Positions 44,801 through 58,800 of a stretch of DNA of 64,000 bases are shown here, in pieces. Each line of letters opens with the position of its first letter. Position 1 is the first letter of the stretch. Below the pieces are notes generated by a model. That model ran no database searches, was not told the DNA's origin, and saw only the letters and a program-made list of their open reading frames with translations. The position numbers and the translations under genes are program-made. This stretch comes from Maylandia zebra (lineage: Eukaryota; Chordata; Actinopteri; Cichliformes; Cichlidae), in contig NC_135168.1 of NCBI RefSeq assembly GCF_041146795.1, positions 41,911,870-41,975,869 of the forward strand. The letters run 5' to 3'.

Positions 44801-47800
44801 TTGGACACTCACGGTGCTCTTCTCCATGGGTGATCAGGAACTCCAGCATCTTGTTCATTGCCCCCATATAAAAGATGATTCTCAACTGGGACATCCCCAT
44901 GGTAACCAGACTCCAGAGGAAGATGGGAGAAAACACAGACCGACGGAAAGGAACCGCATCTGTGAGAGGACGAGTGTTTTTATTTTCCTGTAATGATTGT
45001 GATGGAAATTCAGGAGAAGTGGTTCAGATTTCTAACTTTTACCGTAAACCTTGCGGGAGATCCAGTCTCTCAGTAATATCACACAAAATAAATCAGTGGT
45101 TCTCAGCCTGACATGTGCAAGACGTGAGGCACTTTTCTAGTTTGTCTACAATTTTATAATTTGAGGGGTTGCAAGATGATTAATGGGACAGAATTTTATT
45201 GTGGCCACAATACAAAAGGTGCATGACTGCGAGCATTGTGGCTGTGTGTGTGGGTACACTTGCATTACTCATTTTGGGGGACCTATATCCGTACAGTCAC
45301 ACATGTGTGGGGACTCTGTATCTTTTGGGGTCAAAAAGCAAGACCCCATAAGACAAATCTTAAAATTTTACAGTATGTAAAACATACAGTATGTTTAGTA
45401 GATGACTTGCTCTATATCCAATCTATTTACCTCAATATAGATTGGCACTTGTATAGTGCACCATTCACATTCACACAAACTGCAGAAGGAAAAGAGGACA
45501 GATTTGTTGACCTACTGGGTGCAACCTCATGTCCATTAGCAAGCTTCTCTGTGGAGCGTCGGATGTCTCCGTTTTGGTGGCTCAGTCTCTCACCAACAAC
45601 CTTCTGCTCAGATGAAGGTGGCTCTTGAACATGGAGGATCTTACTGTTATCAATAAACAGGAGGGTTTCAATTACGGAGTTACGGTTGTCATCAACAGTT
45701 ACTGTATCAATATTAAAAAACAAAAACAAACAGACCTGTAGTCCACCTCTTCGGGTGTTGGAAAACCTTCTTTGGGCCAGTTAACAAAACAATTTATGAA
45801 GACACATGTGGCAAGACCCGCCCACGTCCACATGATCACCGTGAACGACACGCCTGCGTCGTAGATGGCCTGGGAGGGAAAAGAAGTTATGTTTTTACAC
45901 TCATGTTTCACTTGTGTTTAAAGGTGTGCTCGCTCACTGTTTTTTTTTTTTTAAACCACATGGCGGAAACAGAACAAGCTGTAAACACAACACAGACATT
46001 ATCACCTTGTAAAGTTTTTACGGTGAGCGTGCTTAGAAACCATCCAGACACATTTATGCATTTATTTACAGTGGCGTACCTCAATGTTTATGCCTTATAA
46101 CTCCATCCATAACATTTCTAACATTTCAAAGGCACTCTGAAGTAGACTCACAGTTACAACTCCACCCGGTTTATGTGAGAAATTCATCTAAGCGTGTAAC
46201 TTTAACGATGTATTTGTTAACATATCCTTAATTTACCTTGACTCCAGGGAAGGTGACTGCAGAGGAAGCGTAGGAGCCGATCATCAGAGACATTATGGTG
46301 GAGCTCAGGGCACCAAACATGTTGGGGAGCTGCAGGCACAGGGACATGTAGACAAAACAGACATGGTCACATATAAAAACATTCACAGTGGTCCATGGAC
46401 TACCCGGAGTTCATCATTTATTCTAGTGAAGGTTCACTATGTTATTTTGCCAGCAGAGGGCAGTGGTCTGCTTTGTGTTAGCAGGACGAAATACTGAACA
46501 CTGATGAGGTTGCTCCTAACAGCAACGGTTCACTGCTCTAGCCTGCAGCGTTTGCACCCAGTAACACTTCTCTCTTCCTGCAGAGCAGACTCATTAAAAA
46601 TATTAGTTTCCATGTCAAAACAAAGAAGAAATGAAGACATGGCCCCATGGCTCATTAATGGATTATGCTATACTTAGAAACATTGTTATCCTTGCAATTA
46701 AAACAAAGAAATAAAATTCAAACTAGTTCAGACTTGACTAGTTTCCTCTGACCTAGCATGAGGGGGGAAAGGTGGTGGGCATTAGGCACTAGGACACCAT
46801 ATATTAGGTCAACCTATTTACAGTGACAAGGAGCTTAGCAAACACAACAGTGACCTATTGTGCTTGTAGCACAGTAAGTGTCCTTTTAATTAGAGTTTTA
46901 AATGGGTTAATCGTGATTATAAAAATCACATGTGTAGGATTTTAATTGTGCTGGATGACAAGCTTACTATTCTCTCTCTCTCTCTCTTTCTCTTTCTCCC
47001 AATGACCACAGTTTTCCAAAACTCCTGCAAACGTCACCTAATCTCCCTACGCCGTCAGTGCCACTGTTGTCTCCCAGACAGTTTCCACACCCTTACACTG
47101 ACGTTATCGAGGCAGAGAGCATTTATTAAACATAAAGGAGCACAACGTTGACCTCCTAACATTTTTATTGGGAGATGATGTATAGAGATATAGAATTTTT
47201 TTATGCGAAAAATCATTATCTATTTAAGTTATTTAAACCTCTATTAATTAAGAATGAGCTGAAAACAACACCAGCTTAGGCTACTTAGAAAGTTGATACG
47301 GCTGACTTGGACGCAACTTGCTTCAGTTTGCACAACCAGTCAACATGGTGCAACATCAGCATTTTATTTGGAGTCCTGTGTTACAAGCCTATACATTTAA
47401 ATGCAATATTCACTCTACTTTCCCTACCCTCTCCACCAAATCCTTAGTGAAATATCAAGCGATGTTTGCTAGTGTAACTTCGCTTTGTATTTGCTAGCGT
47501 ATCAGCAAGTGTACACAAGTCTTTTCATTGGAAACAGCTGCACCGAGATAGCGGTGAGAACCAAAGCAGTAAAGTTGTGGGTTGGGAAAACCTAAAATAA
47601 TTTGTAAGAAGAGTATAAACCTCTGTAGAGCTAAGAAAACCGCAGTTTGTTTAATCTTACATTATACATAGTTATTTGAGCAAATGTTGGTTAAAAATAT
47701 TAATTATAGTACCTTTAACAGATTACAGATCCCTTCTAATTACTATAAATATTTCTTATAGCACATTCTGCAGTCCTTAATTTTCCCATCACTTAGACAC

Positions 47801-50710
47801 ACTGGGATTCAGAGCTGCATAGAAAAGGGTTTCCAGGAGTGTTATTACCAAATATCAAAATTCCTACAAACATTTTTGGCCTTTGTGCCAAACAAGATGT
47901 AAGGTGGAAGGTGTGGGTGAGAGGTGTGCTTTTTCATCCATGTATGAATTTTGTCTGCTGTCCTGAGATTACATAACTGTGACGATGTGCAAGCTGTGGT
48001 GCCTGCGCTTTATCGAGGAAGCATGAGGTCACTTCAGTTGCTGACACTGAAGTGAGATGTTGGCAGGTAAACAGGAAAGAAAAGCTTTCCTGAGGATGTT
48101 CGAGGAGAGAGTCTGCCTGTCTGAGTGAGAGGAGAAAAACAACCGCAAGAACACCCGTCCTCATTCAGCACTTCTGAGAACTGAATTACAGCTCGTCTAT
48201 GAACATAAGGTCTGCAGTGCTGTGGAAGTTTATGGAATGTGGGAAACGGGGCCCTCCGAGCTTGCATCTCATGTTGTAAGATGTCAGGTTACCAAATATG
48301 GAAAGTGCAAATGTCTATCCTCTACCTCTGTGTTCTGTCAGATCCTATTAAATAAATATTTTTTTACAGGGCCTTGCAACACTTATGCATGCGAATGCTG
48401 CTAGGGGGATGTGGACACAAACGCATGACTGTATGGACGCACACACAGGGTCAAAATCACACACATAAAAAAAAGGATTTAGCCATTCACTTGCCACAGC
48501 TAATGAGTTCAGGCTCTACTCCTGCCGTGCTCACTCACTTGGGTGTTGTAAGGCTTTGGCACTGAGTTTAATTAAGACTTTCACTGGGAGAATGGGCCAA
48601 ATAGCAGATTAATGAGCAGTGAAATTTTGAAAGACAGGACGCAAGAAGGGAAAGTGGGAAAGGAAAAAAAGGAGAGGAAGAAAGACAGATAGGAGTATAA
48701 AATCAGCAAGGACATCTGTGACAAAGACACGGGCATTCTCACACTCACACACACTATAAGAAGATTGTTGGCTTATGTATCTGTGTATTTTCTCATTTTT
48801 GTGTTCCAGGTTCTGTATGTTTGTTTTGTCTTTTGTGTCTTACAGGTGCGGCAGTTGTGCATTCACCCCCCACCTGTCTTGCCTCTGCATTGTCATACCA
48901 AACCACATATAATGTAATTCACATGAAGAAGAGCTGTTCTTTCACCACTGTACATTCAGATCACAATTCTGATTGCAAAATCTGCCAGACAGGACAAGCC
49001 ACAAGAAAAAAATAAATAAATAAAAAATCAGCAAGGTAAGAAAAAAAAAAGACAGGTAGCAGGAGTAAAACTTTTTGTGTTTGATCTCCCAACGCTACAT
49101 TTGCAGAGCCTCCCTCTGTGGAGATCCCAGCAGGAAACCCTAAACTGGAGCCGATTAGCACAGACTTCTTTTTGCTCCCTCCCTCAGTGTTCGCAGTTTG
49201 GTCAAACTGTCAACTTCAGAGTGTTAGCAAAGCCGTCAAAAGCCTGCTGTAGTGGACTTGTATAAAGACTAGGGACTTTTTAATATTAGGGTATGTACGA
49301 TAATTACCTTTCCCCCCCAATTCCCTGAAGTTGCTTCTATTCACTGAGTAAATTTAAAAGTAGGTCAGAAGCAGACTGACAACTTTCACAGTCATTACAA
49401 GGAACATGATTAACAGAAGTAGCTGCATTGTCTAATCGCATGCCAGTGGTAAAGTATTTGCATTGTCAGTTGCAGGCCAGGCTTCATTCCTTTAAAAATG
49501 ACATGATACTGGGAGCAGAAAAACTTTCATTCTGTACATAGAGAACATAGGGCGTTCAAAGGACCTCATGCATTCCTAACAATGTGACTCACTGGAAAAG
49601 AAGGTGTCTGTGAATCACCTTGTTGTCATTTAAGGCTTTAATTAGTTGGTAAAACCAGAAAAACTAAAGGTGTGTTTGCATATTGAGCACAGTAATGAGT
49701 CAAACTAAATATTTAATGAAGGAAAGAAATCAGAAAACGGAAAACTACAGGGCATCACAATTGCAGCTTTTGGCGCCTGTTGTTGTTCTTTTACATCACC
49801 CACACAGGATCTCAGCTCATTGTGCAAGATACTGCACCTCAAATGTCCCAGTGTTCAGTTGTTTTTATTTAATATTCAACCAAACTCAATTATGTCACTC
49901 CTCCTTGAAATAAAACCCACAATCTTTTAACCTGTTGTTGTAATTGACAGCATCTCTTCAAACGATTTTACAATTTTCTGCCAATCTTGTGTTATTGTTG
50001 GCAACATGAATGTATTATTACAAAATAACACTGAACATGTACGGACATCACAGGGGGACCAAGAGTACCTGTGAAAGTGAGGCAGAGTTAATTACCCTGA
50101 TCAAGGTTATGGAGTTAAAAATGTTAAAACTTTCATCAACGTCAAACGTCCAGTCCACTTTTGGAAAATGTGAAAACTGTAAAGAATGAGGATAAAATGT
50201 GGACGTTCATCAGTGCTTCTGTCAGCTTTACAGTCTTCTTACTGACAAAGACATCAGCGGTTCCTACAGACATTTCTATAGGAAATCCATCCATAGAATT
50301 TCCATCCCAATTAAGACCGGCCCGCCAAGGGAGTCTGATATTCCCAGTTTAAAGAATCTGAAGTTATAATGTCTGTCTAAATGAATTACTATATTTATGT
50401 ATTGTATAAAAATCCAATGATGGGCTTTGTATTGGGAGTTTCCCCCCAGTAACTGACTCATAGAGCACAATACCGCAAAACGACTGAGATGGTCTTGTTT
50501 AACTCTCGACCACATGGTATAAATTATGATGGCATTTGTGAATTTACGTCTGTGTGTGTCTGCCCTTGCACTCTTTAGAAAAGCAGCAGCATTGAGGTCA
50601 CTCGGTGTTGGTAAACCTCACCCTGATTAGAAATGTCGACAGAGGGAAGGAACGAGGGACACGGAGGTCAGTCAGGGACAAACAACAGGGGGCAGCTGAT
50701 CATTACTCAA

Positions 50711-50749
<39 letters not shown>

Positions 50750-52414
50750 TACGTTATTAACCGTGTTTGTCTGATAGGCTTGAAAGAACATTCTGTGTCG
50801 GCGTGAGCTAACACTAAAAGGAGCTCCACGTTCCTGCATGTGTTATGCCTGTTTCCTTAATGCAATGTTAGCCATGCGAGTATTAAAGGTAGCTACATTC
50901 TTAATTTTGCATTCATTTCTGCTTTTAAAATTAGTGTTGTTTTTGTACACCTCTACCTGGGGGGGAAGAAGTGCTAATTAAACATCTTTCACTGTTGTGT
51001 AAAAAAAAAAAAAAAAGATGAGTCAGCATCTGTAAAAACCTGAACGAACGAACCACTCTGTCGATGTGCTGCTGCACTACTTCCAAAACATTTCATCAAA
51101 ATTCAAAGCTGCGATTTTGTTCACTGTAGAAACAAGAAAAAAGTCTACCTGCTGAGTCACCACCAACAGGTCCCTGCAAGTTACACTTTTTTTTTTAAAC
51201 ATCTGCACTGTTTGTCTGGTTTATATCACCCTAAACATCTTTCATACCCAATGGCATCCAGTTTCATAATAGACTCCTCTAACGCTTTTCTTTCTGTAAA
51301 AACACCCACGTAAGCAGTTTGCAAGCTTAAAGAGAAAAAGGTCCCAGGATAAGGTCATCTGTCCACAGTCAGTCTTTAACTTCAGCATTTAAACAGCTGT
51401 TTCTTGTTCATCTCCCCGTGCGCGCACATTTGCGCATCCGCATGTGTGCACAGTCATGCAGAGTTTAAAAGGTTGTGTAGTGATTATTCTGCTGACTGCT
51501 GAGCGGAGAAACTGAAGAGAGCAGGAAGAAGGTCGCGAGGAAGAGCTCAATGTGTGCTCAATGTGTCCTTGAGTATCTTTGATTAGAGGTAAAGGGGCCG
51601 AGCACTAGGGAGGGTGTGTAGTCACCCTTGGGCTGCAATTGGTGGAAACTTTCCATGTGGTAGAAGTCATGTGCACTCTGACGAAAACACTGTACCAAGA
51701 CTAAGCACCAACCTAAATACTTGCCAGGACAATGATTTTTTTAAAAACACACTTGCTGATAGAGCACACGCCTGATGTGGACATCACACACCGTACCACC
51801 ACCACCCCTTACCCCCACCCAGTCAGAACAACACATGCCATTTTGTCAGCTGAGAGACCAACCATGCTACTAAAATGTTTCCGCTCATTTGTTCCAGGAA
51901 GAATAAAAAAATAAAACCCTGTCACTACTTTCTTAGAAAGAGTTATGTAAATAGATGGTGTTAAATTATATTATAGGACATAGAGTTACTGACTGACTAC
52001 CAGATGACTAATAGCATTTAATGTTACTGATTGTACTGCACAGGATTACCAGTCATACTACTATCAACTGTTAAGAAATACAAGATATGGTGTCCATGCA
52101 AAGGCTCCCTTCTTTTAATTTAGGGGTTTTGTAAAGTTGACCACATTGAATAAGACCTTTGCCACCCAAAAATAAATCCAAACTGGTACTGAGAGGAGTG
52201 ATTGTCTTGTTCTAACAACATCACAAAAGACACAACGATACCAGTAAATGAGATGTGAACATGAAACCAACTGCACTGGAACTGGCCGTTGACAAGACGA
52301 GACAAGCTTTATTAGTCCCACACGTGGGAAATTTGTTTTGTCACAGCAGAAAGAACTGAACTGAAACAACTGATGAGGGCTCTGGATAGGTTATATATTG
52401 AGTTGCCTGTTCCG

Positions 52415-52506
<92 letters not shown>

Positions 52507-55500
52507 ACTATTCCCCTCAATTAATCAGCCAGACTGCATGTCTTATCCCTTCGCCTGTTAGCCGTGTGTCTTACCGTGATGGAGGTGAAGGTCAGGCAGA
52601 TGCCTCCGAAGCCATTCAGAGAAAGAGCCAGGAAGATGAGCGCTGAGAGGACTGCAGAGAAAGCAAGAGAAACATTAAAACTCGCTTTGGTAAACTGGAG
52701 GACTTCATTTTACAAGAAGTCAGTTTAAGTTAACATTTCAGGAGACCGCCTTCAAAAACAAGCAAATTACCATGGGCCTTAAAATTTAACCGCAGCAGAT
52801 ATTCACTAAAGCAGTTGGCTTTTAACTTGTGAAGTGGTGTAAAGATGAGGGTGTGGTGAAACACATTGATGCAGCTGCAACTCCGTCACTTTCTCTGTGG
52901 TTTAAGTGTAACATTGAGCAACACAGACAGCAGCTTAAATAAACAAGCTGGTACATCAAATGGTTCCAGCCAGTGTGACAGACACTTTCATATAACCCTA
53001 AAATTAATCTAAATTTTAATTAGGCTTAAAATTATAAGTTATGAGTGACAGGTAGGAACAATTTTTTTTAAATAACTCATTTGTCATGCAAATAGATAGA
53101 TACTTTATTGATCAGTGATAAAAATCAGTTTGTTTGTTTTTACAGTGATTAAAAAAAATCCAGGTATACAGACTTCTGTAAAGCCTGTGTGCCATTTTGC
53201 ATCGATTATCTCATTAATATCTTGTCTGTTTTTACTCACCGTCGGTCTTGTAGGCAGAGGTGGCCATCATAATACAGGACAGACCAAAGCATGAGCTGCA
53301 ACAAAGAGAGAGAAAAATAATGAAACCTCCAAGTAGCTAGCTGCTGGTGACATCGTCGGCAGTAATAAAAAGCTACTTTCTGCTGCCATCTTATCCACAA
53401 GGGGTCGCCACAATGGGTAGCTTGGTGACTTGGAGAGATTGTTGATTCGTTCCAGCTAGAGACACAAAACCCCTTTGAAGTTGCGACAGGAACTCAGGTG
53501 TAAAATCTGTCATCTGCCAAATCAAATTTTATCAGTTTCCATCGAGGCTGACACATAAAACTGACAACGGTGTCAGCCACTTATGGAGGTTATGTTGAAA
53601 CGTCTACAAAGACTAAGACCAGAAGTCTAAATCAGCTATAAAAAGTCTGGTTTATAAAACAGTTGGTCAATGATTTAACAGCCTGAATGCTTTTTGAATC
53701 AGATACGTTCAAATCCGATAAGTGTCACGCTTGACTTTTAAAAGTCAAGTAAAGTCAAACTGTGGATGAGAAAGGCAGAAACCATGTGTGTTTGTTTACG
53801 TAACGTGACTTTTTACCCTTCTGTTTTGAAGATAACCCAACCTCTAACTGAAGTTTTCCAGTGAACATCTAAATGATTCTGAGTATGCTTTGGAGAAAGA
53901 GTGCTGTTGTCAGGTATAACCAAAAATTCAGCCCTCTGGGACCAACTCGATCTGTCGTGTTTGGAGCAAGAAAATTGCTGAATATGACCCACAAAATACC
54001 ATCCCTACAGACAAGCAGGAAATGAAAACATGCTTGGAGGTTGTTTTTCTGCTAAGCGTGCAGGACGACTTCATAGGACTGAGAGGCCAATGGATGGGAC
54101 CATGTACCCTAAAATCATGAGAATCTCCTTTCCCGCAGCCAGAAGACTGAAGGTGGATCACAGATGGGTCTTTAGGCAATGACCAATAACCCCCCAAAAA
54201 TACAGACAATACAACACAACAAAGGAGCAGCTAGCCAACCCCCAGACCTCTACCCTATTAAAAAAAAAGTACCTATGGAGGGAGCTTAAGCTTCGAGTTG
54301 CTGAGCAGCCAAGAAACCTCAAGCATTCCTGTAAAGAGGAGTGGGTCATAATCCCTCCTGAGACGTATGCAAATGTGGTACCAAACTACAGGAAACATCT
54401 TATGCACAAATGCACTTGCCAAAAAGGGTTTCTCCACCAAGTACAAAGTCATGTTTTACTTGAGGATCAAACGTTTATTTCATGCAAGTATAACTTTTAT
54501 GTAATGTGTTGTTGTTTTTTTATCTTATGTCTCTCGATTAAACTGAAACTACCATAAAAACATGAGACTGTTCTTCTCAAAGTTAAAAATTTAGCAGATC
54601 ATCAAATAATTATTTCTTCTACTGTATCTCGAAGAGTCTGGCTCTGAAGTCAGTCCAAGCTCTACCTTACAGAACACATCCTGTAATTACATGAACGGTT
54701 GTAGACTAACTACACGTGTACTGAGAAAAGGTGCACACATACAAACGAGGACTGCCTACTCAGTAATTTGCAGAAACTGGATCAACTTCTCGCTCCTGCT
54801 GTGGGAATGTGATCCATCTACTTTTTGTACTAGAACATAATTACCAGTAAATGAATTGATTGAATATCAAGTTTTCCTTCCTGTCTCCACATGTGCCAAG
54901 GAAGATTTTTTTATGATTAAGCCAAACATACAAGGATCATTTATGAGCCACACATACAAATACATTCTCAAATGTTACAATATTACCTTCCAACCAGTCG
55001 AATGGGACGTGGTCCAAACTTATCCATCAGGATACCAAGCGGGAGGGTGGTGGCACTAAGCAAGAAGGAACCGATGGTGAAGCCCAGATTCAGCATCTCT
55101 TCCTGGTCCACACAGCTGACCCACTCCTCAACCTTCTGGCCAGAGGAGTTACCCAAAGACGCGTGCGCTGTGTCATTTTCTGTGGGAACAAGTGTGTAGG
55201 CTTGATGAGAGATCGCTCAAGAACTATTTGAGTCTTTCAGGTTTTTTGTGGGCTCTGACTTGACTCCAAAACTAAGCATTATTTTCCCCATTTTCTAAAC
55301 TTGTCTTAAAGGTGACTTTTCTGCAATTTCCAAAACAAGACAATCTCATGCTTTATAGATTGCAATGACACATTTGAACACAATACATATGTTTCCCGAA
55401 AAGTAATTCCAAGTGATGAGGCCTTAAAACCTGCAGTTCCTCAAATGGCCACTCAAGGGACGTTTCTAAAATGAGTCAGTCCTCATGGACTCCAATGTTA

Positions 55501-55884
55501 AAATGTACTTAAGCATTGTCTCTATGCCTTCATAGGAACTGTTGATGGGGTGAATTGTTAGGATCAGGGCTTAAAGTTAGAAGCCTCCCAAAACAAAAAA
55601 CTGTAGCAAGCTTGCGAACACATAATTTGGCTGCTGGTATTTTGGGTACGTCTATCTTCTATTTACAATCTATGCAAATGTCTAATAGATGTGTTATCTC
55701 CATATCAAGGTTCAGAGATTCTGATCTTACCTGAGCACAGGTGAGAGTAGAAGCCTTCCCTCTTTAACATGATGAGCAAGGAGCCCCATCCCAGCAGCAC
55801 AGCCGAACACAGCAGGTTTTCAATTACCGCTGTCACCGCCATCCACCAGCGCCTCCTGTAGGCCTGGACGAGAGTGGGCGCCAT
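41861..55884 (-). CDS. slc43a1: Large neutral amino-acid transporter LAT3 (SLC43A1)
   Basis: Fourteen coding exons, minus strand: 55884-55731, 55179-54987, 53295-53240, 52651-52575, 46329-46237, 45869-45736, 45643-45516, 44959-44813, 44713-44678, 44591-44456, 44263-44134, 44043-43970, 43323-43200 and 42058-41861, giving 559 residues, the length of human SLC43A1. It is a sodium-independent facilitative carrier of branched and aromatic amino acids in the plasma membrane, of the major facilitator fold with 12 predicted helices. Visible marks are the start [17 protein letters not shown] and NSS glycosylation sites in the first outer loop, MDKFGPRP between helices 2 and 3, [16 protein letters not shown], the long central loop of exons 6-8, [43 protein letters not shown] and GPLKGDP. 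The exon 7 donor (GTAGGT, CDS end 45516) was chosen because it alone restores phase. Confidence 0.95.
50713..50745. repeat. (GT)n microsatellite
   Basis: About 16 uninterrupted GT units inside slc43a1 intron 4, followed by GCGCGT. Confidence 0.95.
52300..52340. repeat. Possible LINE/SINE 3'-end fragment
   Basis: ACAAGCTTTATTAGTCCCAC followed by GTGGGAAATTT is like the common fish 'TTTATTgATCCC...GGGAAATT' repeat ends. A related short piece (ATAGATACTTTATTGATC) occurs at 53094-53111. Family and limits are uncertain. Confidence 0.35.
52422..52503. repeat. (TA)n microsatellite
   Basis: About 40 TA units with one CATACA interruption (52469-52475), 72 bp from the donor of slc43a1 exon 4. Short ORFs of Ile-Tyr repeats here are meaningless. 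Confidence 0.95.
53885..54560 (+). mobile_element. Tc1/mariner transposase remnant in slc43a1 intron 2
   Basis: Plus-strand blocks match Tc1-type transposase order: 'ACCATCCCTACAGACAAGCA', 'GTTTTTCTGCTAAG', 'ACGACTTC', 'CCAGACCTCTACCCTATT' (SPDLNPIE-like), 'ATGGAGGGAGCTTAAG', 'GAGGAGTGGGTCATAATCCC' (EEWDKIP-like), then PNYRKHLM and KGFLHQV at the C-terminus. Frames shift between blocks, so the copy is dead. It lies antisense to slc43a1. Confidence 0.8.
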
Positions 55885-58800
55885 CGCTGCTGCTCTGTGA
55901 TTGAGGAGCAACAAAGAGGGAGGGGGAGGATAAATTGAAATGACTTTAGGCAAACATGGAGGTTTTTTTTTTAATTTTTTCTAACAAGTAAAAAAGATAG
56001 TTGATGCATCCAATGTAAATGCGAAGGGTTTTCCATTTGTTTAACACCTTTGAAAAACTTCCAGACACACTAAATAAGCTGAACAGATTTTATTAAATAA
56101 TATTACACACTGATGTGAGTCATTACTGATGCTAAACCACCTCCTCCAAAGGTTTGATTACCCGGTGTCTTAGTTTGAAGTAACAACATTAATTACTTGA
56201 AGCCCTTATTTAGTTTTAGCTCAAAAACATTCAGTAATGTTTTCCCAATGTTCCCATATTTATTAAGGACCAGGAAATTCTTTAGCGACGTGAATGTTAG
56301 GATTTTTGCTAAACCAGTTTGTTGTTTCAGGGAAGAAAAAAAAAAAAGGCACAAACTGTAACCATAAGTCTGAGTGACTCACACCACTTTCCATGACTTT
56401 GGGTTTGTGAAATTATTCCAGTCCGGATTTACTTCCTGTGAACTTAAGCTTTCATTCACATTGACATTTGAAACCTGATGAGTACATCTAATAAGTGTCC
56501 ATGTGGAGAGTCACTGTTTTGTAAATCCTAGGCCAGATAGCTTCAGATGTTCACCTACTGTGCTGTGAACAAAGCACTTGAGTTTGACTCCCAGAAACAC
56601 TGCAGAGTGCTGAATTGGTCTGCTTTCCTTATGGAAATTGGGGTGGCACCTTAAAGTGCTGCTGTTTCCATCTAAAAGCAAAGGGGAGTGGGATTAAATG
56701 AGTATGGAAACCAAATGGAACTACAGCTTGGCTTTGGTTTTAAGTCACAGGATAATCAGGCTGCTTTTACATAAACACACATGGGCAAAAACACAGCAGC
56801 TGTGATTTGACTGACTAAATAAAGTCATCTTAGTCACGGCCACCTGAAAAGTACACACAGACACAGACACACACACACATAGACACACAAAGTACAGGTC
56901 ACTGGTCACAATGATCTGCAACATGAGCGCCCAACACAGTCATGAATCTGATAACACACATATGAAAAACATCTAAACAAGAAGCAATGATCCAAATATG
57001 ACCAGCTATTCCATTTGGCAGCCAAACCACAAAAGGGGGCAGAGGGGAACAGCGAGAGAAGAGGCCTACAGTCAAGGCCTCAAATAGGAAATCAGTTTCA
57101 GTGCTTCTTAATGGCGGCATCCTTTAAGCATGTGTCATACAGGAGAACCAGAGAGGCCCTAATGGGACAGATTTGTCTCCGCTTGTGCTCACAAGCTTGC
57201 GTGTGCCTTCACGAGGCGTGTGTGTAATGCGATTATCCACTGCCCGCTGAACCGCCTTTGTGCTGAAAAGAGTGTTTGAAAAGCGAGATTTCGTTGTAAC
57301 TGACACCCCACGACAAAAACCCCTTCAACACACACTCACTCAACAATGAGGTGACAGCAGAAGACGGTGCTTATTCACGCTGTCGTGTAAATGCCCAATC
57401 CACACATTAACCCGTTAATTAAGTCTGAGCACACAAACAGTAAAGAGGCTAACTTTTAGCCAAACTTCTACAAACACTTGAGTTACAACCATTCATATCA
57501 TCTTTAAGTTAGGAATTTTGTTGTCGATCCATTACCATTTTCAAACCGATTGTTTTATCCACCCAGCACGCCAGAGAGAACCAAAGTTATTAGATCCACT
57601 GTTACAAAGGCCTAAGATGTTCATATTTGAGCTTTTAAAATGTGTCAGAGATCCACCTGCTTACAAAAACGGACTCCAGCTATCAATCAAAGGGCAAAAT
57701 GATAACCAAATTTTCTGTCCATAGAGTTTATTATCATTTACAACCAAATTTATAAATGATAATAAAAACAGACTCCAGCTATCAATCACAGGGCAAAAAT
57801 GAAGGAAGGAGTTCATTTCCCCTTTGGATCCTGCATGATGTGTCATATATGCTTTGTATTTTATTTTTAGCCTGGAGGAAAAAAACAAACAAAAAAACCC
57901 CAACCATTACAGTTATCCCATGTGTCCTTGTATATAAGAGATAACTGTACACAGATAAAAATTTGTTGCTTAGCTGTTGCTACAGTCAACAACTGAACTG
58001 CTATTTTGATGATCCTGATAGGGTGTCTGTCGATATGCGCACATTACTTCTTTAATCTAGCGTAAATCTAAATCTTGTTAATTTCAGCCAAAGCTGATGT
58101 GAAGTAAGGACAGCCTAACCTAGTTAGTATCTCGCTGAGGAAATCTGTCGTTTAATTAACCTCAATGTGCACTTTTTAAAAAATCTTTTAGCGTATATCA
58201 TTAACTTCAAAGGTCAAATGAGTACAAGGAGTTGAACATACAAGTTTTCATTGTTGCGCTTATGACTTTCCTACTTTCAGCTGCTTCCTTGTCAGAACAG
58301 GTCACCACAGCAGGTAGCAAATGTAACTCTGCCAAGTCAAACATGATTGATTTGGCTAATCTTTACACCTGCTGCCCTTCATGACATGGCCCCTGAAAGG
58401 ATTTGTGTCTCTGGCTAGAATTGAGCCAGCAACCTTTTGCTTGTCAAGCACATATCTACACCACTACACTATGCACAAAATTTAACTCTAAAAAACAGCC
58501 ACTTAAAGTCCATAAAAGTCATTAACTTAAAATTTTTTAAATTATTTAAAAAAATCAGTAACTCCTAAGTAGTGTCAGAGTTTCCACATATACAAACTAA
58601 AATGTTAAAGTAACACAGAGACCATTAAAGGTTTAAGTATACAAGTTACAGTCACATGTATTTGATTTACCGCGGGGGCTGAATTAGGGGCATCAACACA
58701 CACATGGTGAAATATGTGTGTGCATGAAAATATCGTGCACACACATCGCTCAGGAGGCAAAGCAGTAAATGAAAATGGGAGTTCATGGCTTCTTGGTATC

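Larger units (their letters stand above)
46330..52574 (-). other. slc43a1: slc43a1 intron 4
   Basis: The largest intron (6.2 kb). It holds a CT-rich tract (about 46972-46999), a (GT)n microsatellite (50713-50745), a long (TA)n tract (52422-52503) and a 'TTTATTAGTCCCACACGTGGGAAATTT' type repeat end (52305-52335). I see no gene in it; the many short ORFs have no family features. Confidence 0.55.

Noticed and set aside
52312-52561. Tyr-Ile repeat ORFs on both strands
   Set aside because: They are translations of the (TA)n microsatellite; the same applies to frames at 62558-62842.
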